64,000 nucleotides of DNA from assembly GCA_023634235.1 (NCBI GenBank), contig JAMKCF010000004.1, positions 10,550,057-10,614,056 on the forward strand. Reading direction: 5' to 3'. Every line of letters begins with the position of its first letter. The stretch's first letter is position 1. The position numbers were made by a program, and so were the translations under genes. The notes beneath the pieces were generated by a model. It had not been told where the DNA came from. It saw only the letters and a program-made list of their open reading frames with translations, and ran no database searches. Origin of the DNA: Pisaster brevispinus. Lineage: Eukaryota > Echinodermata > Asteroidea > Forcipulatida > Asteriidae. This document shows positions 20,101 to 40,697 of this stretch, in pieces.

Positions 20101-23100
20101 CCGTGTTCATCTGATGCTTCCTTCGATCTAGACCTTGATTCCTTTTCACTTTCACTTTTCACTTCATATTGATGCTTCCTCTCACTCCAGGTACCTCGCT
20201 TCCTTGATGTTTATTTGATTCTTCATCTCTTTCAATTTCTGCTCTAACGCTAACACTAAAACTTTTTCCTTGTTCTAATACTTCAACAGTCGATTTCATT
20301 CAGTCTGCATCTTCTTCACTTTAGAGCTACCTTTTCTCATCCATCTGCTCTTCATGTTCTGTAAAGATTGGCTTTCATGGAGTTCCAAAGATAATTCTGC
20401 CATCTTTGATGATTTCCTTTGTGAACTTGCTCATTAAACATAGATATCTGGCAGGAGAAATACTTAACAAACAGAGCTTCAGTACTGAACTCAGATCCTG
20501 CATTGTTACTCAGTGATGACTCCAGACCAGGCTTTATGCATCAGGTGAGGCTGAATGTGCCTTTTCTCAGAAGATAATGCAATTTGTTCTTCCATTTTCT
20601 CCATAAATCTGCCATGTAGTAAGTATTCTGAGTCTGACATGTAAATCATGTAGGATCCACAAAATAATATCTTGCACCATGCAAAGCCTGAAACCCTACG
20701 CCTCAGAAGTGGATTTACTTGACATATCTTGTTCATCTAATCTCTTCTCTGTCATTAGATACTTAGAGCAACTAATATCACCGTCTCGGTACTGAGATTC
20801 TTGAAGACTTTGAGGAATGAAAAACTGGTACCTAATGTTATTCATAAGAACCCAGCTGTGACTGACACTGAAGAATTTTGGCGGTCTCTTGGGTAAGTTT
20901 TGTATCTGATTTGTGAAACATTCTATTAACCGAAATAGTTTTTACATAACACACTGTTGTATTATAAAGATATCCCAGAATTGCGCATAACTACTTATTT
21001 TGCACAGAGCAAATCTAGTGCTAAATTAGGTGTAATCACGCTTTCACTGATTTGTGTGATGTAATAGTAGTGCAATTTAAGTCAATGAATACGGAATCTC
21101 CCCAATTTAAGTTGGAATGTTTTTTTACGTAATTGAATACTTTTCGCAAAATAAAACCTATTGGGCACCCACCCACTCGTGACCTGTCGTCCAGAAGCGT
21201 GATGAATGCTGGTCATGGCTCCCTTACGTTATTCACAGGGTTCAATACTTTACCGGTGAGCGTTTTGGTCCCTTTACTTTGAGTTGGAGAGATCGGCAAC
21301 CATAGTAAATTGTAGCAATGTAATAATGTAATAAAGTTAATTGAATACAGAGTTACTGCGTCTGAATGTTCGAGTGTTCTGTAACTTAAGTTGTCCCAAG
21401 CTGATCAAAACTTGCAGAATAATACGATAAAGAGATAAAATGGATGATAAACAGTGGGTTTTATCCAATGGTTTATTTATTTTGTACTATAACAAAAACT
21501 ACTCAATACAGACGATCAAGAGAGTGCAACCTGCAGATTAAAGAGTATGACAACAAAGTGATAGGAGTGTTTAAATAACACAAAAGCTGATTACTGACAC
21601 GGTCACAAGTGACAAGGCCAGTGAGGATGATCCATATAAAACACATACATCCTGAATGTCCAAGACAGCCAATCAAGACACTTGACAGATTAATAAGTTC
21701 TCCTCACCTTCGACTATGCAGGTCTCTGTCAGCCAATGAAGCCTACAGACGTGCAGTTAGCAGCAACGTGCACCCCTTAAACATGAGTCGATATCAAAAT
21801 CTTTTTAATGCAACACGAATCCCTCACCTAATCAGAGATGAGTTGTTTTGTGATGTGACCCAACGTCATGTCCTGGTGATGTGCAAGGGTCATATGTTTG
21901 TATTTGATGTTCTTGAAGAAGATGGTAAGTTGGATAGGTAGTGATAATATTATGGATGGGAATTGTCCCCACTGTTTCAGAAATTGTTGGAATCGGGGAG
22001 GAGGGGTCCTTCAAACCCCAACCGAGTAGCCTATGGAAATGTTTTCCACAGGTCTCAGAAAATAAGAGTACACATTATTAGTGCTCATCAAGCATTGTTG
22101 TAAGGGTAAAACCAAGTTATTAAAATATAAGTAGTCCCAAAACTATGTAAGTGTGTCTATCACATCTAACATGATATGTTAGTCTTGCCTGTAAGTGCAG
22201 TACTTTAGTTTTGATTTCTTGCACCAACGTCACTTGTTGCTACCGTCTGTCACGCCCGCCATTTTAGGGGAGAATTGCACATTAAGGTAAGCGTGTAAAT
22301 GCTGCCTCGCCTGCAATGAGCACTACACTGAAGTATAAAACACACAGGGACATTGACTCCAAAAATATGACGCAAAAGATTATTGTGATGATAATGTCAG
22401 GTGAATTGAGTCAAGAGTAGTCACTTCAGAAGAGGCTTCTGTCCTCATCAACCTGTTGACTTTGCCTTCTTTACAGGGAGTATTGTACCTGGGCAGAGCA
22501 TCCAGGCTCATCTTCAGTTTATTCTTGATCATTCTGCTGCCTGTCCACCACAGGATCACCCTGTCGGCTTCTTGACCACACAGGACCGCGACACATGGGC
22601 ACATCTTCGGCAAAAAATTGTAGAATTATCTAAAGGTACGTGAGTTTTATGCATAGTATGTGCAGACAGCTACATATCTAACACCGTAAACAATTGTAGT
22701 TAACACTCGTCACAGCGATAAGCAAGTCACAACCTAAATTCCACGTTGTTTTGTTTCAGATATTCAGTTTGTAAAGGGCACAAAAAGCAGCCACACCACA
22801 CAAGCAGCAATACGTCTTCTGCCTCTGATCACAACATTGCAGTTTTTTTAAGGGCAGGGGAATTTTGTTATTGTTATTGAATTGCCATATAAACGATAAG
22901 TATAAACTGCACAAATGCTGATACTAAAGGAAAACAATATTTGGGAATTAATTCTCTTCCTAAAAGTAATGGTTGTTATTTGTCTGTACAGATAACCAAT
23001 CCAATATGACGCTGATAGATTCAGCGTTGTTCTGCCTGTGTTTAGAAGACGACCCAAACAACGATAACGTGGAAGGCAGTCTCAGGAGGGGACTGTATGG

Positions 23101-26100
23101 AAATGCTGGTAATAGGTGAGTGACTGAAAGAATGCTCCATTGATAAGCCCCACCCGCCATGGAAACTGCCTAGCTAGGATGCTCATACAATTAGAATGAT
23201 GACCAGGTGTGTGTCCTCATTTGATCATGCAAAGTGTACCACACACACACACACACTCGCACAAGTGTGTAAATGGTATAATACCGAGGACATCCCATGC
23301 TGTGGACTTAGTTTTTTTAGCGACGTTCCCATTGGTTTTGTACACGAAACAAACCGAGGACTGTCCCCGATATGTTTTTTTTCCGGAATGCGTAGACATG
23401 TTCACACACACACACACACACACACTTGTTTGTGAATCCCGTGAATCAAGGACTCCTTTTTGTTCTCCCATTGTTTGATGGACTTAGTTTTTTAGTTAGA
23501 GTTTCTAATATCAAGGCCCACACCAGACACTCTCTTCATACCAGCAGGATGTCCATTGTAAATGTGTAGTTATTCTCACTCGGTACTACGCTATCTCATC
23601 AGTCTTTCTTATCTCGGGGTGCGTCAGTTTTAAATCATTGCCAGAAATCATAGTTCGGATGTTTCAGGTCACATGGAATTAATCTTGTCGAATTTCGATT
23701 TAAATTGGAAGCAGGAAAAAAGTGGGTTTGTAAGCTTTTTGTGTTTATACCTCTGCTAATACTCTCCCCTGAATGGGGCATGCAGGCAATTCCTAGGGCT
23801 GCATGCCATGGTCACTATAGCTAGATGCCGATGTCCTCTTATACACCATTTTGAAAGCGACCAGTACAGCTACACCCGTGACAGAGAATGACTCGGCAGA
23901 GAACACAGAGCTGAACGCTTGCTCTAACTTGACGAAAAAACCTCTTTCGTCAATAAGAACAGCAATAGGAGGCAAGGCAAGCCGAGGCGTCCCATCAGTC
24001 CGACGAGATTTAAGTCTATACCCCTCATATGCCCTCTTGCCGTTGACACTTCTTCCGCCGAAGGGAAGGAAGCTCCTGCGACCATTTGACCCAGTAGTGG
24101 ATTTGAAGTATAAGCTTTCCTTAGCCTAGGTAGGCTGCCAACCGAGGCTGCAAGCCCCACAAACCCGAGTTTGAAATCAGAGTTTCTGTCTCCAAGGTGA
24201 ACTACCGTCCATGGTTAACGAGTTCCTTCTGCCCGGAGAAATCTGTGAAAAGAAGGTGCAATGATGGGTTGGTTTATTGGTTAATCATATACCCGTGTTT
24301 TTTTTTATGATGTACGCAGTTATTACGGGAAATAATTTGAAGATTAATTTGACCTGGATATTTAGGAATTATTTGAGGAATTTACGTGATTAGTTTAGAC
24401 TCATGACTTTGAAAATGGCGATTGGTATGATCATGAAACATGAGACATTTTGATTCAAGAGAGGGCGCTATTACAAAAAGCTGTCTTGAGGTGCTTTCGT
24501 ACAATCTGGTTTTAAGGCGCCAGATACCCGCCTGCATACCCCTGCCCACAGTTTCAAACGGGGATCGTCACGTGAAGCCAAGCAGTAGGATTTTGAATAA
24601 GAAGAGGATATTGAGACGATGATCATGTGGGACTACATGGATGAGGAGTGGCTCAATCCTCCCCATTGCGTTAATACCCTGCATACAACATGTACAAATG
24701 CAACGGATTCCCTATATTTTAAATAGGAACCCGTCTATTTCCATATCCAACCGTTTGTAACATTATTATAACTAAAGAAAAATATGATTGATTCGCCGCG
24801 ATAAGAGTCTATGGACAAGGTTTAAAACATTGACTCTTTTTCTTGGATTATTAGGTGGTTTGATAAAATGTTGCAGCTCATCGTAACAAAAGCTGGACGC
24901 TTACTTGTGAACATGGAGCATTCTTGGTTAGATGGAATGACATTGAAGCGATTGACAAACGAGGCACTTCAAGATTCAATCGACCAACCTGCTGTGTCAC
25001 CGGGGGACACCATCAGCAATGCAGACCACCCACAGACAGTCAGGAAGGTGATCCCTGCTGTCCTTTTATTCTTTGAACATGACTGTGATCTTTGTAAATT
25101 TAATAATTTAAGGTGATTTGCAATGGGTATTACTCATTGTGTAATTGCCACAATGCAGAGTGTGATTTTCCCATCTTCTCCCAGATCCACCAATTTAATT
25201 GAAAATTTGATGATTCCTTTTAAATAATAAAACAAACGTTCCTAAAGTACCAGCACAATATTCCCCAACCTGTTAAAAAAAACTTGAAGTGATTCCACGC
25301 CAATATAATTGGGAAAAGTCCTTTTTTCATACTATCATTCAAGGGATGTTTCACAAACCTACTCATATGATTGAAATGATGTTTGCTCATATTTTATACA
25401 AATAATGAAAATGGTCACATTGTAACCATCCAGCTTTAAATTCTTTAAATTCATTTGATTACTCCATTCATTTGTTTAGCTCCATTATTCTATCTTCAAT
25501 TCTTTGCTTAATTTTCTTGCCTTGCAATAAATTAAAGGCATTACAAGGGAACTCGTCGTCTCTCAGGAATGTACCATAAGACTGTACCATTGTAAATGCA
25601 AGTGAGCTTCTGGCCAGAAGGTCACCAGTAACATACTAAATGTCTATTTGACCAACTGGCACTTTTTACTTTCTCCAAGCTTGAATTTGACTTTGATACC
25701 GTTATTCGCCAAGGCATCGAGAAGGCCCAGGTTAATCACATACAAACCAATCAGCTGAATCTGCAGTGTATGGACTACAAGAAATATGGCTCTACCTTCC
25801 TGAAAGGGCATAGACTCAGCCCAGACGCTGTAGCACAACTGGCCATGCAGGTGAGTCATCATCAATCCTTTCTGTCTATTTAAAATGGATGTTCCACGGG
25901 AAAGTCAAATCTCTCATAAAAGTAAAATGTTGAGATGATGTGGTAAGGGACTGTCTCATAAACAGGTGTCATTGAGGAACACTTTCTTCTTGTTGTGAAT
26001 GCACATTGTTCGAACCTGGAACGAGGCAGTGATATTTTGTCGTCATATTTTGGGAGCACTGACTGTTCCGCTGTGCAGGCATGAACTTTGTTCCAACTGG

Positions 26101-28263
26101 GAACAGCCACTTGATGAGGACACTGTGTTCTTGCTGTTTTGTGGAACAGTGTGCGTTACTGGCATGCAAAATGTTCTTGAGGAGAGTCTGCGCCAACTTG
26201 TAGGTCACTCAGTGTTCTGACAGTTTTGCCCAGGAGTTCACAATGTCCATTCCAGACAAGATATAGTGTTGTGCCTTTTTAGCAGGAATATTGCAGATTA
26301 ATCCAAACTCTTTTGGACACACAGATTGCGTATCATCGAGTAGCTGGCCACATTCCAACAACCTATGAGTCCTGCAGTACAGCCTTCTACAAGCAAGGCC
26401 GTACAGAAACAATCCGATCTGCCACATCAGAGACAAAGAGGTGTGCTGAGGCATTCAACGGAAGCACTTCGGTCAGTCTAGCAGAGAAAGTCAGTCTACT
26501 TCTTGCATGCTCTGATAAACATAGACAGCTGACATCACAGGCGAAGGCTGGTATGTCTTATTAACCCAACTTTGTTTGTTCTCTGTAATCTCAATGATAA
26601 CTTTACTTCTATTTTCACTAAGGATAGACTGCTTGTTTGCATCATTTTGATGATGCTGAAATTAGACGCAAAGGAGCTTAATCAATTAGCAAGGGTATTA
26701 CACTTTGAAGGGCACATTGCGAAGGAAAATCACCATTCAAGACATGGGGTTCAGACTGCTTTGAAGAAAACCCTTTTCGAAAAGTTCCAGTGAGAACAAA
26801 TTTTTTTTTCACCCCTCTGCCTCATAGGCTGAAAGGGCTTTGTCATTGCCCACGGCGTCCGTCAGTCTGGGCCTCCGGATATTTATCGGTCCGTCTGGGG
26901 TTTTCGGACCGTTACTGGAGTTACAACTGTCATTTTGGACTTGGAACTTTGGTTGGAGAACGAAAAGATGGGACTGTGTTGGTGGTGTAAAGGTCAACGG
27001 TCTAGGTCACGGTTGGGTAGCTAAATGGTTTCCGGACCGTAACTTGAGTTATAAGTGACATTCGGACTTGTAAACAGGGTAGGGGGTTGCTCTTAGACAA
27101 ACGTAAGCTGGAATTGTTTTGGGGGTGAATAAGGTCAAATGTCTGTGTCATAGTGGTGAGTTATAGCTAAATGGTTTCCTGACCATAACTTGAGTTATAC
27201 TGGTGACATTTGGACCTTTAAATTGGGTGGGGATTGCTCCTAGAGAAACGGAAGTTGGAATTTGGGGTGATTAAGGTCAAAGTTGAAGGTCATGGTGGTG
27301 AGTCATATACATGTAGCTACAATGTATCTGGTTTCCGAACCTTGAGTTAGAAGTGATATTTGGAATAACTTGGGTGGGGTTGCTCAGAGAGAAAGGAAAG
27401 TTGGAATTTGAGGTGATTAAGGTCAAAGTTGAAGGTCATGGTGGTGAGTCATATACATGTAGCTACAATGTATCTGGTTTCCGGATCTTGAGTTAGAAGT
27501 GACATTTGGACTAACGTGGGTGGGGTTGCTCTTAAAGAGAAAGGAAAATTGCATTTGTTTTGAGGTTGAATAAGGTCAAAGGCCTGGGCCACAGCGAGTA
27601 ACATATAAATGGTTTGTGTGGAGTTACAAGTGCCGGACTGTTACTCCAGTTTCAAGTTCCATATGGACTTGCAACTTGGGTGGGGGGGGGCTGCCCTTGG
27701 AGAAAGGAAAGTAGGGATTGTTTCAGGGCTTGAAAAGGTCAACGGTCAAGTTGGTGAGCTTTACACAAATTTTGGCTGGTACTCGGCTCTAGGAACATGG
27801 TTTTGTGATATTTTGGGTTAGCTACAATGTATAAGGGCTGAGGGGTATCAACAGCATCGCTGTTATTTATTGTATTTTTGCATGAAGATCTTGAGATCTT
27901 GAAAAAAATAGTTCTGTGCATCCCATTCTGACAGGTCAAGGTTGGGATCGTCATCTTTTTGCATTGCGAGTATTAGCAATGAAGTCAGGAAAGTCCATCC
28001 CTAGATTGTTCCAGGACTCTGCTTATGCAAACATAAACACAAACACGCTGTTCACGAGCACTGTAGGGATGTCTGCGGCTATTTGTTCAGCAATGGCTCC
28101 TGCGTCACCTCTTGGACTAGGGATCATATACACCATCAGGAAAGACGGCGTGCAATGGAACGGTACAAGCTACAAGGCATCCCTAAGTCTGTCAGACTTT
28201 GTGGAATGTCTCCAACATGCATCTGACGAGATTCATGAAGTCTTGACAAAAGCAGTCTACTGA
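14118..28263 (+). CDS. CPT2: Carnitine O-palmitoyltransferase 2, mitochondrial (12-exon model)
   Basis: Role: the inner-membrane mitochondrial enzyme that transfers long-chain acyl groups from carnitine to CoA for beta-oxidation. Exons: 14118-14144 (tentative), 14803-15067, 16278-16337, 20444-20544, 20759-20892, 21722-21924, 22477-22635, 22992-23115, 24855-25047, 25680-25850, 26325-26550, 27935-28263. All junctions keep frame, giving 1992 nt and 663 residues; human CPT2 has 658. Landmarks: VPTMHFQPAIPQLPIP near the N terminus, ATNITVSVLRFLKTLRNEKL, PLNMSRYQNLFNATRIP, catalytic-His motif VNMEHSWLDGM (His ~380; human 372), LSPDAVAQLAMQ, TYESCSTAFYKQGRTETIR, and GQGWDRHLFALR. FTST stands where the carnitine-binding STS-like motif is. 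CPT2 rather than CPT1, CRAT or CROT because of RATN...FLKTLR and no N-terminal membrane segments. Exon 1 (MATRITKNL, in ACCATGG context) is uncertain; translation might start at 14803. Exon 4 (WQEKYLTNRASVLNSDP) is diverged. The 24855-25047 donor is GTGATC, a weak consensus. Confidence 0.93.
16556..17495 (+). repeat. Splice-acceptor-like minisatellite, block 1 (CPT2 intron)
   Basis: Degenerate ~34-bp units of the form CTTGATGCTTCCTCTCATTC followed by CAGTACCTTGTTT. Most units have a pyrimidine tract ending in CAG or TAG. A 167-bp higher-order unit is present: TTCTCTCATT recurs at 16901, 17068 and 17235, with the intervening text (GGAAACCTTTTCCC, TTTATTGCTTCCTCTTTGAG) almost identical. Open frames across the block are repetitive Leu/Pro/Ser strings, not proteins. 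Confidence 0.88.
18107..18225. mobile_element. Short palindromic MITE (~119 bp) in the CPT2 intron
   Basis: TTGAGATATGGTGGACAC at 18114-18131 has a perfect reverse complement, GTGTCCACCATATCTCAA, at 18202-18219. The similarity extends outward imperfectly (GCCTTTTTGAG against CTCAAAATGGC). The loop is about 70 bp with no coding content. Confidence 0.7.
19000..20215 (+). repeat. Splice-acceptor-like minisatellite, block 2 (CPT2 intron)
   Basis: The same ~34-bp family as block 1 (TGATGCTTCCTCTCATTCCA then GTACCTTGTTT), more diverged, separated from block 1 by ~1.5 kb of ordinary intron. It ends about 230 bp before CPT2 exon 4 (20444). Many units keep CTCTCATTCCAG, a good 3' splice-site match. 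Confidence 0.85.
23237..23480 (+). repeat. (CA)n-bracketed dispersed repeat, plus-orientation copy
   Basis: A ~180-bp core carries ACCGAGGACATCCCATGC, TTTTTTAGCGACGTTCCCAT, GTACACGAAACAAACCGAGG and ACTGTCCCCGATATG. It lies between two CA runs (23240-23256 and 23403-23426). A reverse-oriented relative lies at 61690-61880. Located in the CPT2 intron after exon 23115. Confidence 0.75.
26860..27770. repeat. Minisatellite of ~120-150 bp units in the last CPT2 intron
   Basis: About six degenerate units share GGTTTCCGGACC, TAACTTGAGTTATAAGTGAC, ATTTGGAC, GGGTGGGGTTGCTC, GAGAAAGGAAAGTTGGAATT and AAGGTCAAAGTTGAAGGTCA. Two neighbouring units around 27240-27480 are nearly identical across 100 bp (GGTGGTGAGTCATATACATG). 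It lies between exons ending 26550 and starting 27935. Confidence 0.82.
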
Positions 28264-28281
28264 TGTTTGCGGTACACAAAT

Positions 28282-28287
28282 AATAAA
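28282..28287 (+). terminator. Possible CPT2 polyadenylation signal
   Basis: AATAAA is 19 bp after the stop codon at 28261-28263. This would give a very short 3' UTR, so a later signal may be used instead. Confidence 0.4.
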
Positions 28288-31198
28288 CTGCTCATCATGA
28301 ATGCTGTGAGAGAGTTTTGTGGTACTTGAACAGCAATAGCAGTCCTTCAATCTTGCACAATCAGTTAAACCAAGTACATTGAAAGAAGCAAGTATTTATA
28401 ATATTTTCGCTATAGAAGGAAAATTTAAATGCTGTTTACTCAGTACAGGCACAAATCTCCGGATCTCAAACAACAATTTATTTTCGTTGATTTTATTGCA
28501 AAAGAAAATAATTTTCCTCTTTAGAATTTACTTTAGAATCTAAAAATACTGAAACCATTAAAATAAGCTCATGATATCTTGTGGCAATGATTTAAACTAC
28601 ATTGACTGTTGTAAGTGATCAGTACACCGGTCACTCGCACTATTGACCTACGGACATCATCGGTCCTCCAATGCATTCATAACCTTCTCTTTATAACTCT
28701 CTTCCACATCAAATCAAAACTGCTAGAACTGAAACTGTATTTAAATCACCCCTTGAAAGTTGATTTAATTGACTGTTATTCTTGTTGAATTGCCTTTGTT
28801 GTAAAGGGCATTGAGACTTGTGTGATGCGTTATATAATAACTGTGTTTTGTCATAATTGTTTGACACAATCTGTTTGTTGGTTAGTCAGGTTCTGAATGT
28901 GCTTCTTTTTTCATGGAAGAACATAAGAGTTTTAAGTCGAAAGACAGAGGATAGAAGACAGGAGACATGTCCTTGCCCTTTGGTGATCAGACAGCTGTGA
29001 CACAAGTTCCCATCCAATGAGTTGTAAAAAAAATTGTCCGGTATTTTGCATGTTGAAAAGTATACTAGAGGGTGTTGGCTCGTGTAGAGTTAATTTTAAA
29101 AAAATAATAATAATGATAAAAAAGATACATTGAGTAATGAAGATCTGCTTCTTGATTTTAACCTTAGTCTGATTATTATTTGTATTAACTTTTTTATAGG
29201 GCCTTGAAAAAAACTGGGGGGGGGGAACATTGTTTATTTTATCATTTTTGTTTTATCCTTTGATTTTAAACTGCAAGGTAGTCAGAGTAACACATGTACA
29301 AGAACACCCAGTAACAATGTCTCAATTTAACGTTAAACTTAGTTTAACCATGAATGTTTTCTTGTATAAGTACATGTTGTTTTTTTAGAGCTTAGTGTAT
29401 GGCAAAGTACTACTGCATGTACCTATACACAAAATTTATTACATAAAAATAATATATAACATGGTATATACGAATTTGTAAATGACGTCAGACATGAATA
29501 AGTGATAAACAAGCTGAATGCCAAGGTCTACTTTAACATGGTTGTTGCTGTTTATTTATTTTTTAATTTTTCATAAAGTTTATATTTGGTCTTTTTAACT
29601 TTTTAATTGGTAAAAGCTGAACTGCTACTTTCCTGTGTTAAATTTAAATACTTTTGTTGGCTTGGTTCTGGTATCTCAGGAATTCCAATAGCTTTAGTAG
29701 TTTTATAACAGGTTTTGAAGTTTAAATAGTTACTCTTCTGGTTTCCTTTACTTGGTAATACTATGTCCTAGTTTTCTTCAATTGTTTATAGTGCTCTTCT
29801 GATGCAACTTCTTGTTCAGTTCAAATTGTACGGCGCTTTATGGTAGTCTCTGAAACAAATTTCCTTCTTATTTTAAGAGTTTGCTATTTTCCATTGTATT
29901 TCTTTTTAAAAAAATGTATTGGAAATTTACTTGTAATTCGGCTGATGCCACAATTTGTAAATCGTTTAATAAAAAATAAAAAAATAAAAAAAATAAAGCA
30001 GCTCTACAAAATGCACTAGTTATTATGTATATGGTGTAAACTTTTCTAAATGTTCTGTTTGCAGTAACCACATAGCTGACCTATGTTGTTTGCAAACAAA
30101 TGCTAATACATTTTAAAATGCAACAATGCATTTCTGAAACTTGCAGAAATTGAAAGCCATTGAAATAAGCTCACCAAAGCAAACAATTTTTACAGAAAGT
30201 TGCTCAACAGTAAACAACCAGTGCTATGCAATTGGCCACCCCGATACCGTGTGTCAATGGTATCCCTCTCTCATCTCTGTGTGGTTTGTTTATTTGTTTG
30301 CTCTTGTACAGCACCAAACTTGTTTATGGCCCTTGCAGCCTCAGTGTGGATGGAAGAAAACAACAACATTGCTGCTCAATGATTAGGTGATTAACCTTTA
30401 CATTCCAAGCACTAAAACTAGACACAGTATTAACCTTTACTCCCTATCTAAGGCTTTGATAAGATTGGTGTGTCTGGCCCAGTGATAAACAATTGTCATT
30501 TGGGCCTACAGCCAATTTCATGTAAAGAGGATTTGGGAGTGTTAGGGTGAAGCCACAAAGCTCAGAAAACATGGAGTGTTGCAGTTTCTATCTGAATTGA
30601 ATACATGTGTAGCTTGATAGCACTGTATATAGTTGGTGCTTTCTCATAGCACATGTGGGCCCTTTGGAACCGTGGCTTGGGGTTAGGCTTGGCTTTGGCT
30701 TTTGTCCAAGGCGCTGTCCCCAGTTTGAAGCCCCATACCAAAAGTACACGTTGTCGAAATAATGAATGGTCCCTAAGCTGTGGATTCTAAAAGGGCATAT
30801 GACTCCAATGGGATGATCTGTGAAGGTTGCTCCGACTTTAAAAACACAAAATTCTACGTTATTTCAGCTATACCTTAACAAGTCTGAAAGACAAAAGAAA
30901 ACTGTAGGACCAGAATAAAGACAAGTTGAAACAAAAAATATAGGAATTACATTTAATCTGATGAAGTTTTTGCCACAAGTTTACATGAAATTAAACCAAG
31001 GATGCCTCATAAGTGAACCATGCAGCTCCTATTTCAGACACTCGGGCAGAGCTATGGGGTAAAAGTTGATCCCTTTAGTTTACTGACCTGGAGATGACAG
31101 ACCGGGCACCCCCCTCTAATATGCTTCCATGGGACCCCTAAAACAAGTGTGCAAAGTTTGGTGCTTTAATCCGGCATGTCACGATTTTTTCATTAAGC
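28288..31198. other. Intergenic spacer between CPT2 and RUVBL1 3' ends
   Basis: CPT2 and RUVBL1 converge here. The stretch is AT-rich with homopolymers (G run at 29216-29225, A-runs near 29970-29995). No supported gene, RNA or element was found, only long UTR-like sequence. Confidence 0.45.
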
Positions 31199-31489
31199 CA
31201 CCGGACTATCACGGTGCTGCTTAGGCAAAGAATATTGCCTATCGATTTTCTACTAAGCAAAAATAAGCAGGGGAAGTCACTAATTGTAACTGTAACATGG
31301 TATTTTGGCTGGTAACCAAATTCCGGTAAGCATAAACTTGTTGTTTTCGGTTACAATCAATGCCGGATGTCGTGTCAGCAAGCCAATTTTTCCCTGGATG
31401 CATACTGGGAGATGTAACTGTTGTATTTTCGTGCACTGAACAATGACTGGAACAAAGGCCGCCCATACTTTGCCCTATGAAATTGGGCT
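31199..31489. mobile_element. Harbinger-type MITE, CCCAATTTCATAG family
   Basis: It ends with CCCTATGAAATTGGGCT and begins with a diverged version of the opposite terminus (CACGGTGCTGCTTAGGCAAA). Internally it has ATTTTGGCTGGTAACCAAA and TTCCGGTAAGCATAAACTTG, which recur in the copy at 55367-55552 (TTTTGGCTGATGACC, ATCCGGTAAGCATGAGG). Confidence 0.65.
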
Positions 31490-31800
31490 GAGGGGCATTG
31501 AGGCAATAACAATGTACCCCTCTCATGTTAAAGATATTTCCAGATGCACTTTAGTAATATCTACAATCTTTATACACACATTTAGTACTTGTACAAGTTA
31601 CAGGTGAGATCTAAAGAAGATAAGGCCCCAGTAGTATCTTGAAAGCATTATTACAAAAGTTCTAATACAGCAAAAACTTTACTCATGAAAAGCGACATGA
31701 CAATTGAAGTAGAATTATTTTTGAAGCAGCTTAGCCACAAAGTAAATCACAAGAGGGCAGCATACAGGGCAAGCTTTATATTCCAACAGACTGGAAATGT

Positions 31801-31806
31801 TTTATT
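31801..31806 (-). terminator. Possible RUVBL1 polyadenylation signal
   Basis: AATAAA on the minus strand, about 610 bp past the RUVBL1 stop at 32420. It is the best-placed candidate I saw; transcript ends are not visible in genomic sequence alone. Confidence 0.35.
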
Positions 31807-32134
31807 TAACACTCACTGCTTGCTTTGCTTGACCTTTACTTCCTCTAAATTATAGGTTTCAAGAGGCCAGTAAAAAAATCATTAAATTTGTAATATATTT
31901 CAATTTTAAACACACTATCAAAACACACCTTATGCTGCTTAGAAATATTTCCATGGGGTTAAACAATTTTCATTGATTTGCATTGTGAACATTAGTTCAA
32001 GTTTGTTTTCCCCCAAAAACCTATGTGGAACCATTTATAGGTAGTTAGGAGGTTGAGATTAAGAAGTCTATACAATTTGTTAAACCCTGTGACAGTTGGA
32101 CATGAGTCAGTTTCCATGGCCTCTTGCCCAGGGC

Positions 32135-32250
32135 CTCTTGCCCAGGTCTTGGTCTTGGTGCCCCTTCAAAAGTTTCCCATAGGATTTTCCAATGAAAGTG
32201 CCCTTTGCAAAATGAAAATGGCCTTAAAGCTGAAATTCCAGGCCTGCAAG
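32135..32250 (+). repeat. Dispersed GGTCTTGG-TTCCCATAGG repeat, copy 1
   Basis: Shares CAGGTCTTGGTCTTGGTGCC, TTCAAAAG, TTTCCCATAGGATTTTCCAA, AAGTGCCCTTTGCAAAATGA and GAAATTCCAGG with two further plus-strand copies at 38985-39130 and 43852-43975. Unclassified; perhaps a SINE body. It lies in the RUVBL1 3' flank or UTR. Confidence 0.65.
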
Positions 32251-32419
32251 ATGGTGAGAGAAGAAAACACTAAATTGTCTCGCTACAGTCTCTCAGTAGA
32301 GACTTCCAGCAGAGGCAAAATATCCTGGTTTAAAAAAAACTCTGGAAGAAAGAATTGCAGTCTACACAGTATTACAAAATGAATCTGAAAACGATGAAAA
32401 CGTCCCATCTCAACTGGAA

Positions 32420-40697
<8,278 letters not shown>

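Noticed and set aside
16338..20758. Apparent loss of the CPT2 exon covering the W-x-D-x-Y segment
   Set aside because: A diverged exon at 20444-20544 fits phase and position, so the gene appears complete.
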